DNA from: Pseudaquidulcibacter saccharophilus
GTDB taxonomy: Bacteria > Pseudomonadota > Alphaproteobacteria > Caulobacterales > Aquidulcibacteraceae
DNA length: 64,000 nucleotides
Direction: 5' to 3'
Assembly (NCBI RefSeq): GCF_019455445.1
Contig: NZ_JAHWUS010000002.1
Span: forward strand, 434,001-498,000
Below are positions 37,364-46,336 of this stretch, in pieces; the stretch's first letter is position 1; each line of letters starts with the position of its first letter. A model generated the notes under the pieces. It ran no database searches. It was not told the DNA's origin and saw nothing but the letters and a program-made list of their open reading frames with translations. Made by a program: the position numbers and the translations under genes.

Positions 37364-37412
37364 TTGACTTTACAAAATATCAGAACATAGATAGAACGTT
37401 CTTTATATGTTC
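37364..37412 (+). promoter_or_regulatory. lexA promoter with back-to-back LexA operators
   Basis: A -35 TTGACT (37364-37369) and -10 ATAGAT (37387-37392) are 17 bp apart. The -10 hexamer fills the spacer of operator GAAC-ATAGATA-GAAC (37383-37397). It is immediately followed by operator GTTC-TTTATAT-GTTC (37398-37412), the form known for alphaproteobacterial LexA. Together they make a 30-bp inverted repeat. LexA bound here would block the promoter directly, giving autoregulation, and may also touch gltX1. Confidence 0.9.
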
Positions 37413-37471
37413 ATTTCGATTCATTAATTAGAATAAGTATATTTTAGTTAGAATCAATAATGGGGAATTTG

Positions 37472-38143
37472 ATGTTAACCTCTAAACAACAAGAATTATT
37501 ATTATTTATCAACGATCGTTTGAAAAAAGACGGGGTTTCGCCTTCTTTTGAAGAAATGAAAGAGGCGCTTAACTTGGCATCTAAATCTGGTATTCACCGT
37601 TTGATTTCTGCTCTTGAAGAACGTGGATTTTTGCATCGCCTCCCTCACCGTGCACGTGCGTTGGAAGTTGTTAAGCTTCCCAATAGCCCAACTACTGCAC
37701 CAACACAAAAACAAGGATTTAAACCTGTTATCGCGACAAATAATAAAGATATTATTGGCGCCCCTAAGTTGGGAATTCCAATACTTGGTAAAATAGCAGC
37801 CGGTGTACCTATTGCGGCCATTCAACATGAAATTGGAACTCTAGCTCCACAAGAAGAACTTAGTCCTGAAAACCACTTCGCATTAGAAGTCCGCGGCGAT
37901 TCAATGATTGAAGCAGGCATTCTTGAGGGTGATATTGTAATATTGAAACGTACAGATAACGCAGAAACTGGCGACATCGTTGTTGCGTTAATTGACGAAG
38001 AAGAAGCAACTCTTAAAAGATTGCGTAAGCGCGGTAAATCTATTGCCCTTGAGGCCGCAAACCCGCGTTATGAAACAAGAATTTTTGGTCCAGATCAAGT
38101 TCGTATTCAAGGTGTTTTGGTATCATTATACCGTAAATACTAG
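37472..38143 (+). CDS. lexA: LexA repressor
   Basis: SOS regulator that self-cleaves with RecA-ssDNA. The 223-residue protein has an N-terminal winged helix-turn-helix (about 1-66, with [18 protein letters not shown]). The cleavage site is A110-G111 in KIAAGVPIA, and the catalytic dyad is S144 in [10 protein letters not shown] and K182 in [13 protein letters not shown] 37472 is preferred to ATG 37460 because a GGGGA site sits six bases upstream of it. It is autoregulated through the operators at 37383-37412. It converges on comEC with 6 bp between. Confidence 0.97.
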   Translation: MLTSKQQELLLFINDRLKKDGVSPSFEEMKEALNLASKSGIHRLISALEERGFLHRLPHRARALEVVKLPNSPTTAPTQKQGFKPVIATNNKDIIGAPKLGIPILGKIAAGVPIAAIQHEIGTLAPQEELSPENHFALEVRGDSMIEAGILEGDIVILKRTDNAETGDIVVALIDEEEATLKRLRKRGKSIALEAANPRYETRIFGPDQVRIQGVLVSLYRKY

Positions 38144-38149
38144 CAAATA

Positions 38150-40267
38150 TTATTTTCCCCAAGGCGTATTACTTGCCTTTGGCTGATCTAGTTGCAGTTG
38201 CCATCCATAACGATAAAGGATTGCCCCATTTGGGGCATTTTCTGTATTAAAGCCATAACTTCTCTTATCGTAGGTTAATGATAGCAAAGGTTCAGATCCT
38301 TTAAATTTTATATAATGCGCCTCCCAATCACCGCCGCGTAAAGAACATGAATTTATGTATTTTTTATCAACTATATTGGCCATAATATCTCGTTCGTCTT
38401 TGTTTAACGCTGCATAACTAATCATCTGTCTTGCATAAAAACCACCCCCCTTAATATAACAAAGGCGGTTTCTTCCGTAATATTCATTTTCAACAGCCAT
38501 AACAGCAACACCATTTTTTGCAATTAGCAAAACTGGCGTAGGTTGATACCACCAAAGAATTGTCCCGATTACAAAACCCACAAACGAAATATAACGAATT
38601 TTCGAGTTTAACAAACAAAGACAAGTTATTGAAATAACGTAAATAATAGTAGATAAATTATTCAATCTATTAAATTGCGAATCCGCAAATGGCAATTTAG
38701 CGATGAATTGAGATATTTTTATAAGAAGTTCACAACCCCATGCGGCTATTACCCAAAATGGTTTTGCAATACCTAATAAAGACGTAAAGCTTGCTAATAA
38801 TGCAAACGGCCCAATAATAAAGTCATTTATCGGTGCGGCAAGCATGTTAGCAATTACCGAATATTGGTTTATTCGTCCAAAATTATTCAAGACTAATGGT
38901 GCGGTTGCAAGCCCTGCGACTAAACTAACCAATAAAGAACCAACAAACCAAACCATTATTTTGGAAACAGGATGTATATCTTTATAAAATTTGCGAACAT
39001 TTATGGCATCCCATAATGCAATAAGTGCCATAGTCGCCAGAAAGCTCATTAAAAAACCGGTATCAAAAACGCTTTCTGGTACGAAAGTTATAATAAAGAA
39101 CGCCGCAACTGCAAGACCACGCATATTAATTGCCCGCCTGTCAAATATAACGGCCCCCAAAACAACTAAAGACATAAAAAATGCACGCACGGCAGGCGAT
39201 TCAGCACCAGTAAAAACAACATATATCAATGATACTAATATGCTTATTCCCGCAGCAACTTTACGCACATCAACTCTAAGTGCAATATTCTCAAATAGTG
39301 ATAGTATTTTTGACATTAAGAAAAAAGCAATACCGCCAACCAAAGCAACATGTAGCCCAGATATGGATATAATATGCCCCAATCCAGATATTTGCATTAC
39401 TTGAGTTTCTGGATACGAAATATAGGCGCGGTCACCTGTTACCAGTGCGGTAAGTAAACCGTAACCACCACCAATTTTTCCTTGAGAAATTTCTTCAGAA
39501 GCATTTTTTCTTAATTTTATTAGAAAATAATCAAACTTGCCAAGCGCATTTGAACCTTCATCAATAATTATAATCTGTTTACAGTTTCCTATGGCGCCGA
39601 TTTTTTTAAACCACATTTTTCTGGCAAAATTATATGAATTTGGCAGAAATTTTCCTGTTGGTGGCGTCAGAAATCCTTGTGTACATTTGATTTTTTGCCC
39701 AATTCTAAAATCGCCTTCATTTACTAAATTTATTCGCACTTTCTGTGGAAAATTATCATTATCCAAACCATCAATTTTGTCAGGCTTTAATGTAAGTCGT
39801 GGTAGTTCATCATAGTTTCTGTCATAATCAACTACTATTCCGCTTAGCTCTTTTATTTTTATATTTTGATGAATGGTGTTTGTTGATACTAATTCTAAAC
39901 GTATAGCAGAAACAAATATTCCAAGTACAAATACCAGGATAAATTGCAAAATACGTGTAAAATTTCCATTTCTCAAAACAAACAATGTTGTTAAAAATAT
40001 AAGACTTATAAATGCTGAGATATAGGTTGGAATTATGTTTAAATATTCAAAACCACAATATGCACCAACTCCATATGCAATAGGCAAAAATAGGCTAATT
40101 CGACTGCTTAATTTCTGTATCTCGCTCTTTTCTAAAATATTATTTACAAAATACAAAATTGCATTTTTGGGACTGTTAAATTGTTCATTGTCTGCTAAAG
40201 CAACATCATGCCGCAAGTAGTCAACTTGCAATCGCTTATTTGATGTATCACCGGATTCTTTTTGCAT
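38150..40267 (-). CDS. comEC: ComEC/Rec2 family DNA-uptake channel
   Basis: A polytopic membrane protein predicted to bring single-stranded DNA across the inner membrane. Reading from ATG 40267 gives 705 residues. An N-terminal soluble OB-like region between membrane helices is followed by the competence domain with GHIISISGLHVALVGGIAFF and LLVSLVAGLATAPLVLNNFG. The C-terminal metallo-beta-lactamase domain of full ComEC is not seen; about 150 residues with no HxHxDH motif end the protein, as in other alphaproteobacterial members that I recall. The longer frame to 40363 would run inside gltX2. Its start codon overlaps that of gltX2 on the other strand. Confidence 0.88.
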   Translation of the reverse strand: MQKESGDTSNKRLQVDYLRHDVALADNEQFNSPKNAILYFVNNILEKSEIQKLSSRISLFLPIAYGVGAYCGFEYLNIIPTYISAFISLIFLTTLFVLRNGNFTRILQFILVFVLGIFVSAIRLELVSTNTIHQNIKIKELSGIVVDYDRNYDELPRLTLKPDKIDGLDNDNFPQKVRINLVNEGDFRIGQKIKCTQGFLTPPTGKFLPNSYNFARKMWFKKIGAIGNCKQIIIIDEGSNALGKFDYFLIKLRKNASEEISQGKIGGGYGLLTALVTGDRAYISYPETQVMQISGLGHIISISGLHVALVGGIAFFLMSKILSLFENIALRVDVRKVAAGISILVSLIYVVFTGAESPAVRAFFMSLVVLGAVIFDRRAINMRGLAVAAFFIITFVPESVFDTGFLMSFLATMALIALWDAINVRKFYKDIHPVSKIMVWFVGSLLVSLVAGLATAPLVLNNFGRINQYSVIANMLAAPINDFIIGPFALLASFTSLLGIAKPFWVIAAWGCELLIKISQFIAKLPFADSQFNRLNNLSTIIYVISITCLCLLNSKIRYISFVGFVIGTILWWYQPTPVLLIAKNGVAVMAVENEYYGRNRLCYIKGGGFYARQMISYAALNKDERDIMANIVDKKYINSCSLRGGDWEAHYIKFKGSEPLLSLTYDKRSYGFNTENAPNGAILYRYGWQLQLDQPKASNTPWGK

Positions 40268-41675
40268 GAACCAAAACAACAATATCGAAAATGTAATAAC
40301 TCGCTTTGCCCCTTCCCCTACTGGCTTTTTGCACATCGGCGGGGCACGCACTGCATTGTTCAACTATTTATTCGCAAAACGCAATAATGGTAAATTCCTT
40401 TTGCGCATTGAAGACACGGATAAAGAGCGTTCAACCCAAGAAGCCGTTGATGCAATCATTAGCGGTATGGAATGGCTAGGGTTAAAGCATGATGGCAATA
40501 TTGTGTATCAGTCGGAACGCGCTAACCGCCATGCCGATATTGCACATGAATTGATGGCAAAGGGCGCTGCATTCAAATGCTATATGACAGCAGAAGAAAC
40601 AGAGATTGAACGTAATAAAGCATTTGCAGAGGGTCGCGCATTACGCTCACCGTATCGCGATAATAAAGAAACGCTTGATAAGCCATTTGTTGTTCGTCTT
40701 CGCGCCCCTGATCCAGATGTTGAAATTATAATTGATGATAAAGTTCAAGGCCCAGTCAAAACAATTGCCAAAAACCTTGATGATATGATTTTATTACGTA
40801 CCGATGGTACTCCAACCTATATGTTGGCAGTTGTTGTTGATGATTATGATATGGGAGTAACCTATATTATTCGTGGCGATGACCATCTAATAAATGCAGC
40901 ACGCCAATCAGTAATTATTGATGCAATGGGATGGCAAAGACCTGTATATGCCCATATACCACTTATTCACGGCGAAGATGGCAAAAAACTATCTAAGCGC
41001 CACGGTGCACTTGCGGTAAATGAATACGAAAATATGGGCTATTTACCAGAAGCTTTGGATTCATATTTATTACGTCTTGGATGGTCACATGGTGATTTGG
41101 ATATTGTTGATCTTGATGAGGCGTCAAAAATATTTAATTTATCTGGACTTGGAAAAAGTCCGTCGCGTTTAGATTTTACTAAACTTGGTGTGGTAAATGC
41201 GCACTTCATAAAACTTGCAGACGATAAACGACTTTTAAATTTGATTATTGAATATGCAAAGAACAATAACATTATTATTGATACAGCCAAAATAAAGCTT
41301 ATTGAACCAGCAATTAAAGATTTAAAGGAACGCGCAAAAACAATTGGTGAACTACTTGAACAAACAGCTTTTTTACGCGCCAATATTCCTCTCGATTTTA
41401 GTCAAAAGTCTAAAACTTTAGTCGAAGGAGAGGGAAAAAACGTTATTGCACTTGCAATAGAGCTATTGAACACTTTAAAACAATGGGATAGGACGCAAAT
41501 AAGTGAAATAATAACTAAAATCGCGACAGACCGTGGCGTTGGCCTTGGGAAAATTGGACCGGTTATACGTGCCGCCTTAACTGGCGGGTTAGTAGCACCC
41601 GATTTAAGCGCGACTATCGAATTATTGGGGAGAGATGAAACACTGGTTCGTCTTAAAAATGCATTAGAAATTTAA
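40266..41675 (+). CDS. gltX: Glutamyl-tRNA synthetase 2
   Basis: Second GluRS, 469 residues. FAPSPTGFLHIGGAR carries the HIGH-type motif and is followed by RIEDTDKERSTQEAV; the KMSKS-type loop is KKLSKRHGALAV. It is closer to the canonical bacterial GltX than the copy at 35946. It lies directly upstream of gltA, as usual in alphaproteobacteria. The ATG at 40266-40268 shares bases with the comEC start on the other strand, and no good ribosome-binding site is visible, so its promoter must lie inside comEC. Confidence 0.95.
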   Translation: MNQNNNIENVITRFAPSPTGFLHIGGARTALFNYLFAKRNNGKFLLRIEDTDKERSTQEAVDAIISGMEWLGLKHDGNIVYQSERANRHADIAHELMAKGAAFKCYMTAEETEIERNKAFAEGRALRSPYRDNKETLDKPFVVRLRAPDPDVEIIIDDKVQGPVKTIAKNLDDMILLRTDGTPTYMLAVVVDDYDMGVTYIIRGDDHLINAARQSVIIDAMGWQRPVYAHIPLIHGEDGKKLSKRHGALAVNEYENMGYLPEALDSYLLRLGWSHGDLDIVDLDEASKIFNLSGLGKSPSRLDFTKLGVVNAHFIKLADDKRLLNLIIEYAKNNNIIIDTAKIKLIEPAIKDLKERAKTIGELLEQTAFLRANIPLDFSQKSKTLVEGEGKNVIALAIELLNTLKQWDRTQISEIITKIATDRGVGLGKIGPVIRAALTGGLVAPDLSATIELLGRDETLVRLKNALEI

Positions 41676-41715
41676 TACACCGAATGCCAAAATGCTATTA
41701 TGCTAGGGGATAAGA

Positions 41716-43020
41716 ATGGAAAACAAAGTAAAACCAAATGGAAGTGCAACGCTAGAAGTCAATGGTAAAAAAATTGATCTTCCTATCTATTCAGGTTCAA
41801 TCGGCCCTGATGTTTTGGATATACGTAAGCTATATGCAGAAACGGGCATGTTCACCTATGATCCTGGTTTTACCTCTACTGCGTCTTGCGAAAGCCAAAT
41901 TACTTATATTGATGGGGATGCTGGTGTACTTATGCACCGTGGTTATCCAATTGATCAACTTGCAGAAAACTCTAGCTTCCTAGAAGTTTGTTATTTGCTT
42001 CTAAAAGGTGAATTGCCAAATAAAGAAGAATTTGCAGATTTTGAATATACAATCACTCGCCATACTATGGTGCATGCACAATTTGATCGCTTTTTTGAAG
42101 GCTTCCGTCGCGATTCACACCCAATGGCTGTTATGGTTGCTGCGGTTGGTGCATTGTCTGCATTCTACCACGATAGCCTTAACATCCATGATCCAGTACA
42201 ACGCAAAGTTACTCAAAACCGCCTAATTGCAAAAGTGCCTACTCTTGCTGCGCGCGCATTTAAATATTGGATGGGACAGCCGTTCATAAGCCCACGTAAC
42301 GACCTTGGCTACGCTGCAAACTTCTTGCGTATGTGTTTTGCTGTGCCTGCAGAAGATTACGTAGTTAACCCTGTTCTTGCAAAAGCAATGGATAAAATCT
42401 TTATCCTTCATGCGGACCACGAACAAAACGCTTCTACATCTACCGTTCGTCTTGCTGGCTCATCAGAAGCAAACCCATTTGCATGTATTGCGGCTGGTAT
42501 TGCTTCTCTATGGGGGCCTGCTCATGGCGGTGCAAACGAAGCTTGCTTAAAAATGCTTGAAGAAATTGGACACGTTGACAACATTCCTTCATTTATTGAA
42601 AAAGTTAAAGACAAAAACTCTGGCGTTCGCTTGATGGGCTTTGGTCACCGCGTTTACAAAAACTATGATCCGCGTGCAAAAGTTATGCAAAAAGCTTGTC
42701 ATGAAGTTCTTGAAGCCGTTGGCATCAAAGATGATCCATTGCTTCACGTTGCTGTTGAGCTTGAGAAAATTGCGCTTTCTGATCCATATTTCATCGAGCG
42801 TAAACTTTATCCAAATATTGATTTCTACTCAGGCATTACCCTTAAAGCTATGGGATTCCCTGTTGAAATGTTTACTGTATTGTTTGCTCTTGCGAGAACA
42901 GTTGGTTGGATTTCTCAATGGACTGAAATGTACGAAGACCCAATGCAAAAAATTGGCCGCCCTCGTCAAATTTATACAGGCGCAACCAAACGTGATTATG
43001 TTCCGTTTGACAAAAGATAA
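41716..43020 (+). CDS. gltA: Citrate synthase
   Basis: Type II hexameric citrate synthase (434 residues) that condenses oxaloacetate and acetyl-CoA at the entry of the TCA cycle. The family blocks are [19 protein letters not shown], the catalytic-His region [15 protein letters not shown] and [14 protein letters not shown]; the final block contains [13 protein letters not shown] 41716 is preceded by an AGGGGA site. It follows gltX by 40 bp and ends in a strong bidirectional terminator. Confidence 0.97.
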   Translation: MENKVKPNGSATLEVNGKKIDLPIYSGSIGPDVLDIRKLYAETGMFTYDPGFTSTASCESQITYIDGDAGVLMHRGYPIDQLAENSSFLEVCYLLLKGELPNKEEFADFEYTITRHTMVHAQFDRFFEGFRRDSHPMAVMVAAVGALSAFYHDSLNIHDPVQRKVTQNRLIAKVPTLAARAFKYWMGQPFISPRNDLGYAANFLRMCFAVPAEDYVVNPVLAKAMDKIFILHADHEQNASTSTVRLAGSSEANPFACIAAGIASLWGPAHGGANEACLKMLEEIGHVDNIPSFIEKVKDKNSGVRLMGFGHRVYKNYDPRAKVMQKACHEVLEAVGIKDDPLLHVAVELEKIALSDPYFIERKLYPNIDFYSGITLKAMGFPVEMFTVLFALARTVGWISQWTEMYEDPMQKIGRPRQIYTGATKRDYVPFDKR

Positions 43021-43041
43021 TCCTATAGAGATTAAATTATT

Positions 43042-43065
43042 AAAGCCCCTGAATTCAGGGGCTTT
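43042..43065. terminator. Bidirectional terminator between gltA and lpxB
   Basis: AAAGCCCCTGAA and its exact complement TTCAGGGGCTTT form a perfect 24-bp palindrome, with T-rich flanks on both sides (TTTTTTAT to the right on the plus strand). It lies between the convergent stops of gltA and lpxB and probably serves both, ending the long envelope cluster. Confidence 0.93.
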
Positions 43066-43066
43066 T

Positions 43067-44200
43067 TTATTGATTAATCAATAATCTTGCTGCGACTTCG
43101 GCGGCAGGTTGCGAACCTAGCCCCATTTTTTTAAGCGCTAAATTCTGGTACATCAGTTGCTTATTTCTAAGCTTGACGTCTTTTAGCAATTTTACCAAGT
43201 GCCATAAAATATTGTCTGGGTAAAATTCACCTTGCAATAATTCTGGTATAATTTCCGCATCCATTTCAACGTTAATTATGTTCACGTATTTTGTCTTCAA
43301 TAAAAATGTTTTTGCTATAAAATAAGAAATTGAATCAAGACGATAACCCATAACCATTGGCACGCTTGCTACTGCAAGTTCAGTTGTAACCGTACCAGAG
43401 CAAGCAATTGCCGCACGCATTTGTAAAAAAGAGGCTTCTTTAATTGTTTCATCAACTTTGAAAAGCCATTTTGTATCCGCAAGCCCGCTTTGATTAATTA
43501 TGTCGTCAATGAGCTTTTCCTTGCCATTGGCAACGACCAAAAGAAAAGGCAATCTAGTAACTTGATTAAGTTTTTTTGCAGCTTCAAGCATATTGGGTAA
43601 TAGCTTTGTTATTTCGCTATTCCTAGAACCAGGTAACAAGCCAACATACTTACGCTTACTACCATCATATACGTCTGTAGCCTTGACGCGCGCTAATGCC
43701 GGATTACCAATAACTGAAACTTTAATATCGAAATCTTTATAGAATGGTAGTTCAAAGTCGTGAATGCACCATAATTCGTCAAAAATTTTGGCGAGTTTTT
43801 TTGCACGTTCTGGTCTTGTTGCCCATACTTGCGGACCAACCATTTTAATTAGACGAATATTCGGAATTGCTTTTTTTAAGGCCTTCCCGGCCCTTACACT
43901 AAAACCCCAGGAATCAATTAGAACGGCAGTATCAGCTTCCCAATAATCTGCATATTCTGCAATTTCTTCAGCTTTTTCTTCCGCTGTTTTTAATGCTTTA
44001 AGCGCCTCAACAATGCCGAATATAGATAATCCATCAATTGAAACCTCTGACGTAACGCCTGCATTAGCCATTTTAGGGCCACCCATGCCGCGTATTTCAA
44101 TATTGGGCGATAATTTTCGAACTTCAGTTATGAACTCAGCACCCAATTCATCACCAGATGCTTCAGCAGCAATTACCAATAATTTTTTCGGTATTGCCAT
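43067..44200 (-). CDS. lpxB: Lipid-A-disaccharide synthase
   Basis: GT19 glycosyltransferase that joins UDP-diacylglucosamine and lipid X to make the lipid A disaccharide at the inner face of the inner membrane. The 377-residue protein has the early motif AAEASGDELGAEFI, GMGGPKMANAG, LIDSWGFSVR, GLLPGSRNSEITKLLP and a late CSGTVTTELAVASVPMVMGYR. I prefer ATG 44200 because of a GGTGG site and position just past the lpxI stop; ATG 44212 is an alternative. It is the last gene of the lpx run. Confidence 0.95.
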   Translation of the reverse strand: MAIPKKLLVIAAEASGDELGAEFITEVRKLSPNIEIRGMGGPKMANAGVTSEVSIDGLSIFGIVEALKALKTAEEKAEEIAEYADYWEADTAVLIDSWGFSVRAGKALKKAIPNIRLIKMVGPQVWATRPERAKKLAKIFDELWCIHDFELPFYKDFDIKVSVIGNPALARVKATDVYDGSKRKYVGLLPGSRNSEITKLLPNMLEAAKKLNQVTRLPFLLVVANGKEKLIDDIINQSGLADTKWLFKVDETIKEASFLQMRAAIACSGTVTTELAVASVPMVMGYRLDSISYFIAKTFLLKTKYVNIINVEMDAEIIPELLQGEFYPDNILWHLVKLLKDVKLRNKQLMYQNLALKKMGLGSQPAAEVAARLLINQ

Positions 44201-44201
44201 A

Positions 44202-45062
44202 TTAACCACCATTCAAATCTTTTTCAGAAAAGCCGTATATAAATAACCCCATTTCATCCGCAAGCTTAATTGCCTTCTCACGTTCTAAAATGATGGCTTT
44301 TCCTGCCTCTAATGCGATGCCTGCCAACCCTGCCCTTGCTGCATTTTCAATAGATCTAATACCTATTGTTGGCAAATCTACCCGCATTTCCTGAATAGGC
44401 TTAGGGCATTTTAATAAAACACCCTTTGCCTTATCCATAGTGCCGCGAATATTTTCAGGAAGAGAAACAATGCGCTTTAGCATTTCATCAGTGCCTTCTT
44501 GTGCTTCTACCGCAAGGGTAATTCCATCGCAAACAACTACGCCTTGCCCAATGTCAAGCGAACCAATTGATCGTGCAATGGGTATAGCACACCTAATATC
44601 TGATAAATTTTCTTCATTGGGCAATGTTTTACCAATGACGCCTTCGGTTATTATAAAGTCGGTTTGTATGTCTTCAACCCCAAGTACCGAGAAGCCATTT
44701 TTTTCAAATTCATTTACCAATAGACGCAAGAGAGCATCATCGCCCTTCTTACCTTCTGAAAGCATTTTTGGAAGCATTGAAAGCCCATAGGTATCTAAAC
44801 CGATTTTAGAAAACTCTGGACGCTTAATGTACCCTACTAACACAACCGAATTAACATTTGCGGCTTTTAATAAGTCAAAACGCTTTCCGAATTGACCGAG
44901 CCCCAAATCATGCCCAGAATAAATGCTCAAAGCATCATCGCTAATCCCACGAATTCGACTAATTATAAAATCTTTATTCTGTGCTTGTAAGGTTTTGGCA
45001 AGTTCTATCGGAAGCTGACCGCCACCGGCAATTATTGCAATTTTGCCAAAACCTTTGACCAT
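44202..45062 (-). CDS. lpxI: UDP-2,3-diacylglucosamine pyrophosphatase LpxI
   Basis: DUF1009 family enzyme (286 residues) that hydrolyses UDP-2,3-diacylglucosamine to lipid X. It replaces LpxH in alphaproteobacteria. It opens with KIAIIAGGGQLPIELAKTL, and the C-terminal domain has GQGVVVCDGITLAVEAQEGTD and MRVDLPTIGIRSIENAARAG. It stands between lpxA and lpxB, the expected position; it ends two bases before the lpxB ATG and starts two bases after the lpxA stop. Confidence 0.95.
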   Translation of the reverse strand: MVKGFGKIAIIAGGGQLPIELAKTLQAQNKDFIISRIRGISDDALSIYSGHDLGLGQFGKRFDLLKAANVNSVVLVGYIKRPEFSKIGLDTYGLSMLPKMLSEGKKGDDALLRLLVNEFEKNGFSVLGVEDIQTDFIITEGVIGKTLPNEENLSDIRCAIPIARSIGSLDIGQGVVVCDGITLAVEAQEGTDEMLKRIVSLPENIRGTMDKAKGVLLKCPKPIQEMRVDLPTIGIRSIENAARAGLAGIALEAGKAIILEREKAIKLADEMGLFIYGFSEKDLNGG

Positions 45063-45064
45063 GG

Positions 45065-45856
45065 CTAATCCCGCGGCAAACAGATTGGTCGAGAAGATTC
45101 CGCGCGAACAAATTCTACAATTTCAATTGCTTCTGGAATATTAGAGAATCTTTCCAAAACATCCTCAATACGCTCCTGCATTGTGCCTTCATTTGAAAAA
45201 AGCATACGATATGCAGAACGCATTTCATGTATCTGAACACGACTAAAGCCACGGCGTTTAAGACCAACGATATTTAATCCCGCCAAATGGGCATGAACAC
45301 CAACGACAGATCCATAAGGTATGACATCAGCAACAACAGCAGCAAGACCACCAACAAAAGCGTGGCGACCGACACGGCAATATTGATGCACGGCAGAAAG
45401 ACCACCCAATATAACTCGTTCGCCAATTGTAACGTGGCCGGCTAAAGCAACTGAATTAGCCATGATGACATTGTTCCCGACAACACAATCATGGCCAACA
45501 TGGGAATTTGCCATAAAATAACAATCATCGCCAACAACGGTAACCCCCTTGCCGTTTGGCGTGCCCCTACTCATGGTTACATATTCACGCATAGTGCAGC
45601 GGTTACCAATTACCAAAGTAGTCGGTTCATTTTTATACGATAAATCTTGTGGGGCACCGCCAATAACCGCAAAAGAATCAACATAGCAATCCTCGCCCAA
45701 GGTGGTGTAATTACGTATTTGCGCATGATTTCTGAGGCGTGTTCCAGCCCCAATCTTAACATTGCCTTCAATAATGCAATACGCACCTATCTCGACATTA
45801 TCACCAATTTCGGCACTTTCATCAATAATAGCAGTTGGGTGGATATTTTGTGCCAT
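45065..45856 (-). CDS. lpxA: UDP-N-acetylglucosamine acyltransferase
   Basis: First enzyme of lipid A synthesis, a left-handed beta-helix trimer that moves a 3-hydroxyacyl chain from ACP to UDP-GlcNAc. The 263-residue protein starts MAQNIHPTAIIDESAEIGDN with hexapeptide repeats through about residue 190. ANSHVGHDCVVGNNVIMAN includes the catalytic His region, and a helical C-terminal domain follows. Together with lpxD, fabZ and lpxI it forms one dense operon. Confidence 0.96.
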   Translation of the reverse strand: MAQNIHPTAIIDESAEIGDNVEIGAYCIIEGNVKIGAGTRLRNHAQIRNYTTLGEDCYVDSFAVIGGAPQDLSYKNEPTTLVIGNRCTMREYVTMSRGTPNGKGVTVVGDDCYFMANSHVGHDCVVGNNVIMANSVALAGHVTIGERVILGGLSAVHQYCRVGRHAFVGGLAAVVADVIPYGSVVGVHAHLAGLNIVGLKRRGFSRVQIHEMRSAYRMLFSNEGTMQERIEDVLERFSNIPEAIEIVEFVRAESSRPICLPRD

Positions 45857-45872
45857 TACGGCCCCCTATTAA

Positions 45873-46322
45873 TTATAAATCAACCTTCATTGCGGCCCAT
45901 TCGGCTTCGCAAGCTAGTTCACCGTCAACAATACTTTGACCTTTGAATTTGAAAATATTACGTCGCGCTAAAAGCACATCAATTTTCATTTCAAGAATAT
46001 CACCTGGGCGAACCGGTCGGCGGAACTTTGCACCTTCAACTGACATAAACATGATTCCAGCCTTGGATATATCCACATCAAGGGTTTTACTCATTAGAAC
46101 AGCACTAGCCTGTGCCATTGCCTCTATAATAAGTACACCAGGCATTAGTGGACGATTGGGAAAGTGCCCTTGAAAAAATGGTTCATTAAATGTTACATTT
46201 TTAATACCGATAATCGACTTGCCTTCAACATATGAATGGCATCTATCAACTAATAAAAATGGATATCTATGTGGGATGCGATTTGTAATTTCTTCGCAAT
46301 CGATAATTTCATTAGCGCTCAT
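45873..46322 (-). CDS. fabZ: 3-hydroxyacyl-ACP dehydratase FabZ
   Basis: Hot-dog-fold dehydratase of fatty acid elongation (149 residues) that acts on the same hydroxyacyl-ACP pool that LpxA and LpxD use. IPHRYPFLLVDR is near the N-terminus. The catalytic H53 is in FFQGHFPNRPLMPGV and E67 in IIEAMAQ. Placement between lpxD and lpxA is the standard arrangement and is thought to balance membrane and lipid A synthesis. Confidence 0.97.
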   Translation of the reverse strand: MSANEIIDCEEITNRIPHRYPFLLVDRCHSYVEGKSIIGIKNVTFNEPFFQGHFPNRPLMPGVLIIEAMAQASAVLMSKTLDVDISKAGIMFMSVEGAKFRRPVRPGDILEMKIDVLLARRNIFKFKGQSIVDGELACEAEWAAMKVDL

Positions 46323-46336
46323 TAAAAGTCCCCCTA

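Noticed and set aside
40268-40363. Longer comEC start at 40363
   Set aside because: It would place 32 extra residues inside the gltX2 coding region; the added sequence is not ComEC-like, and ATG 40267 gives a normal N-terminus.
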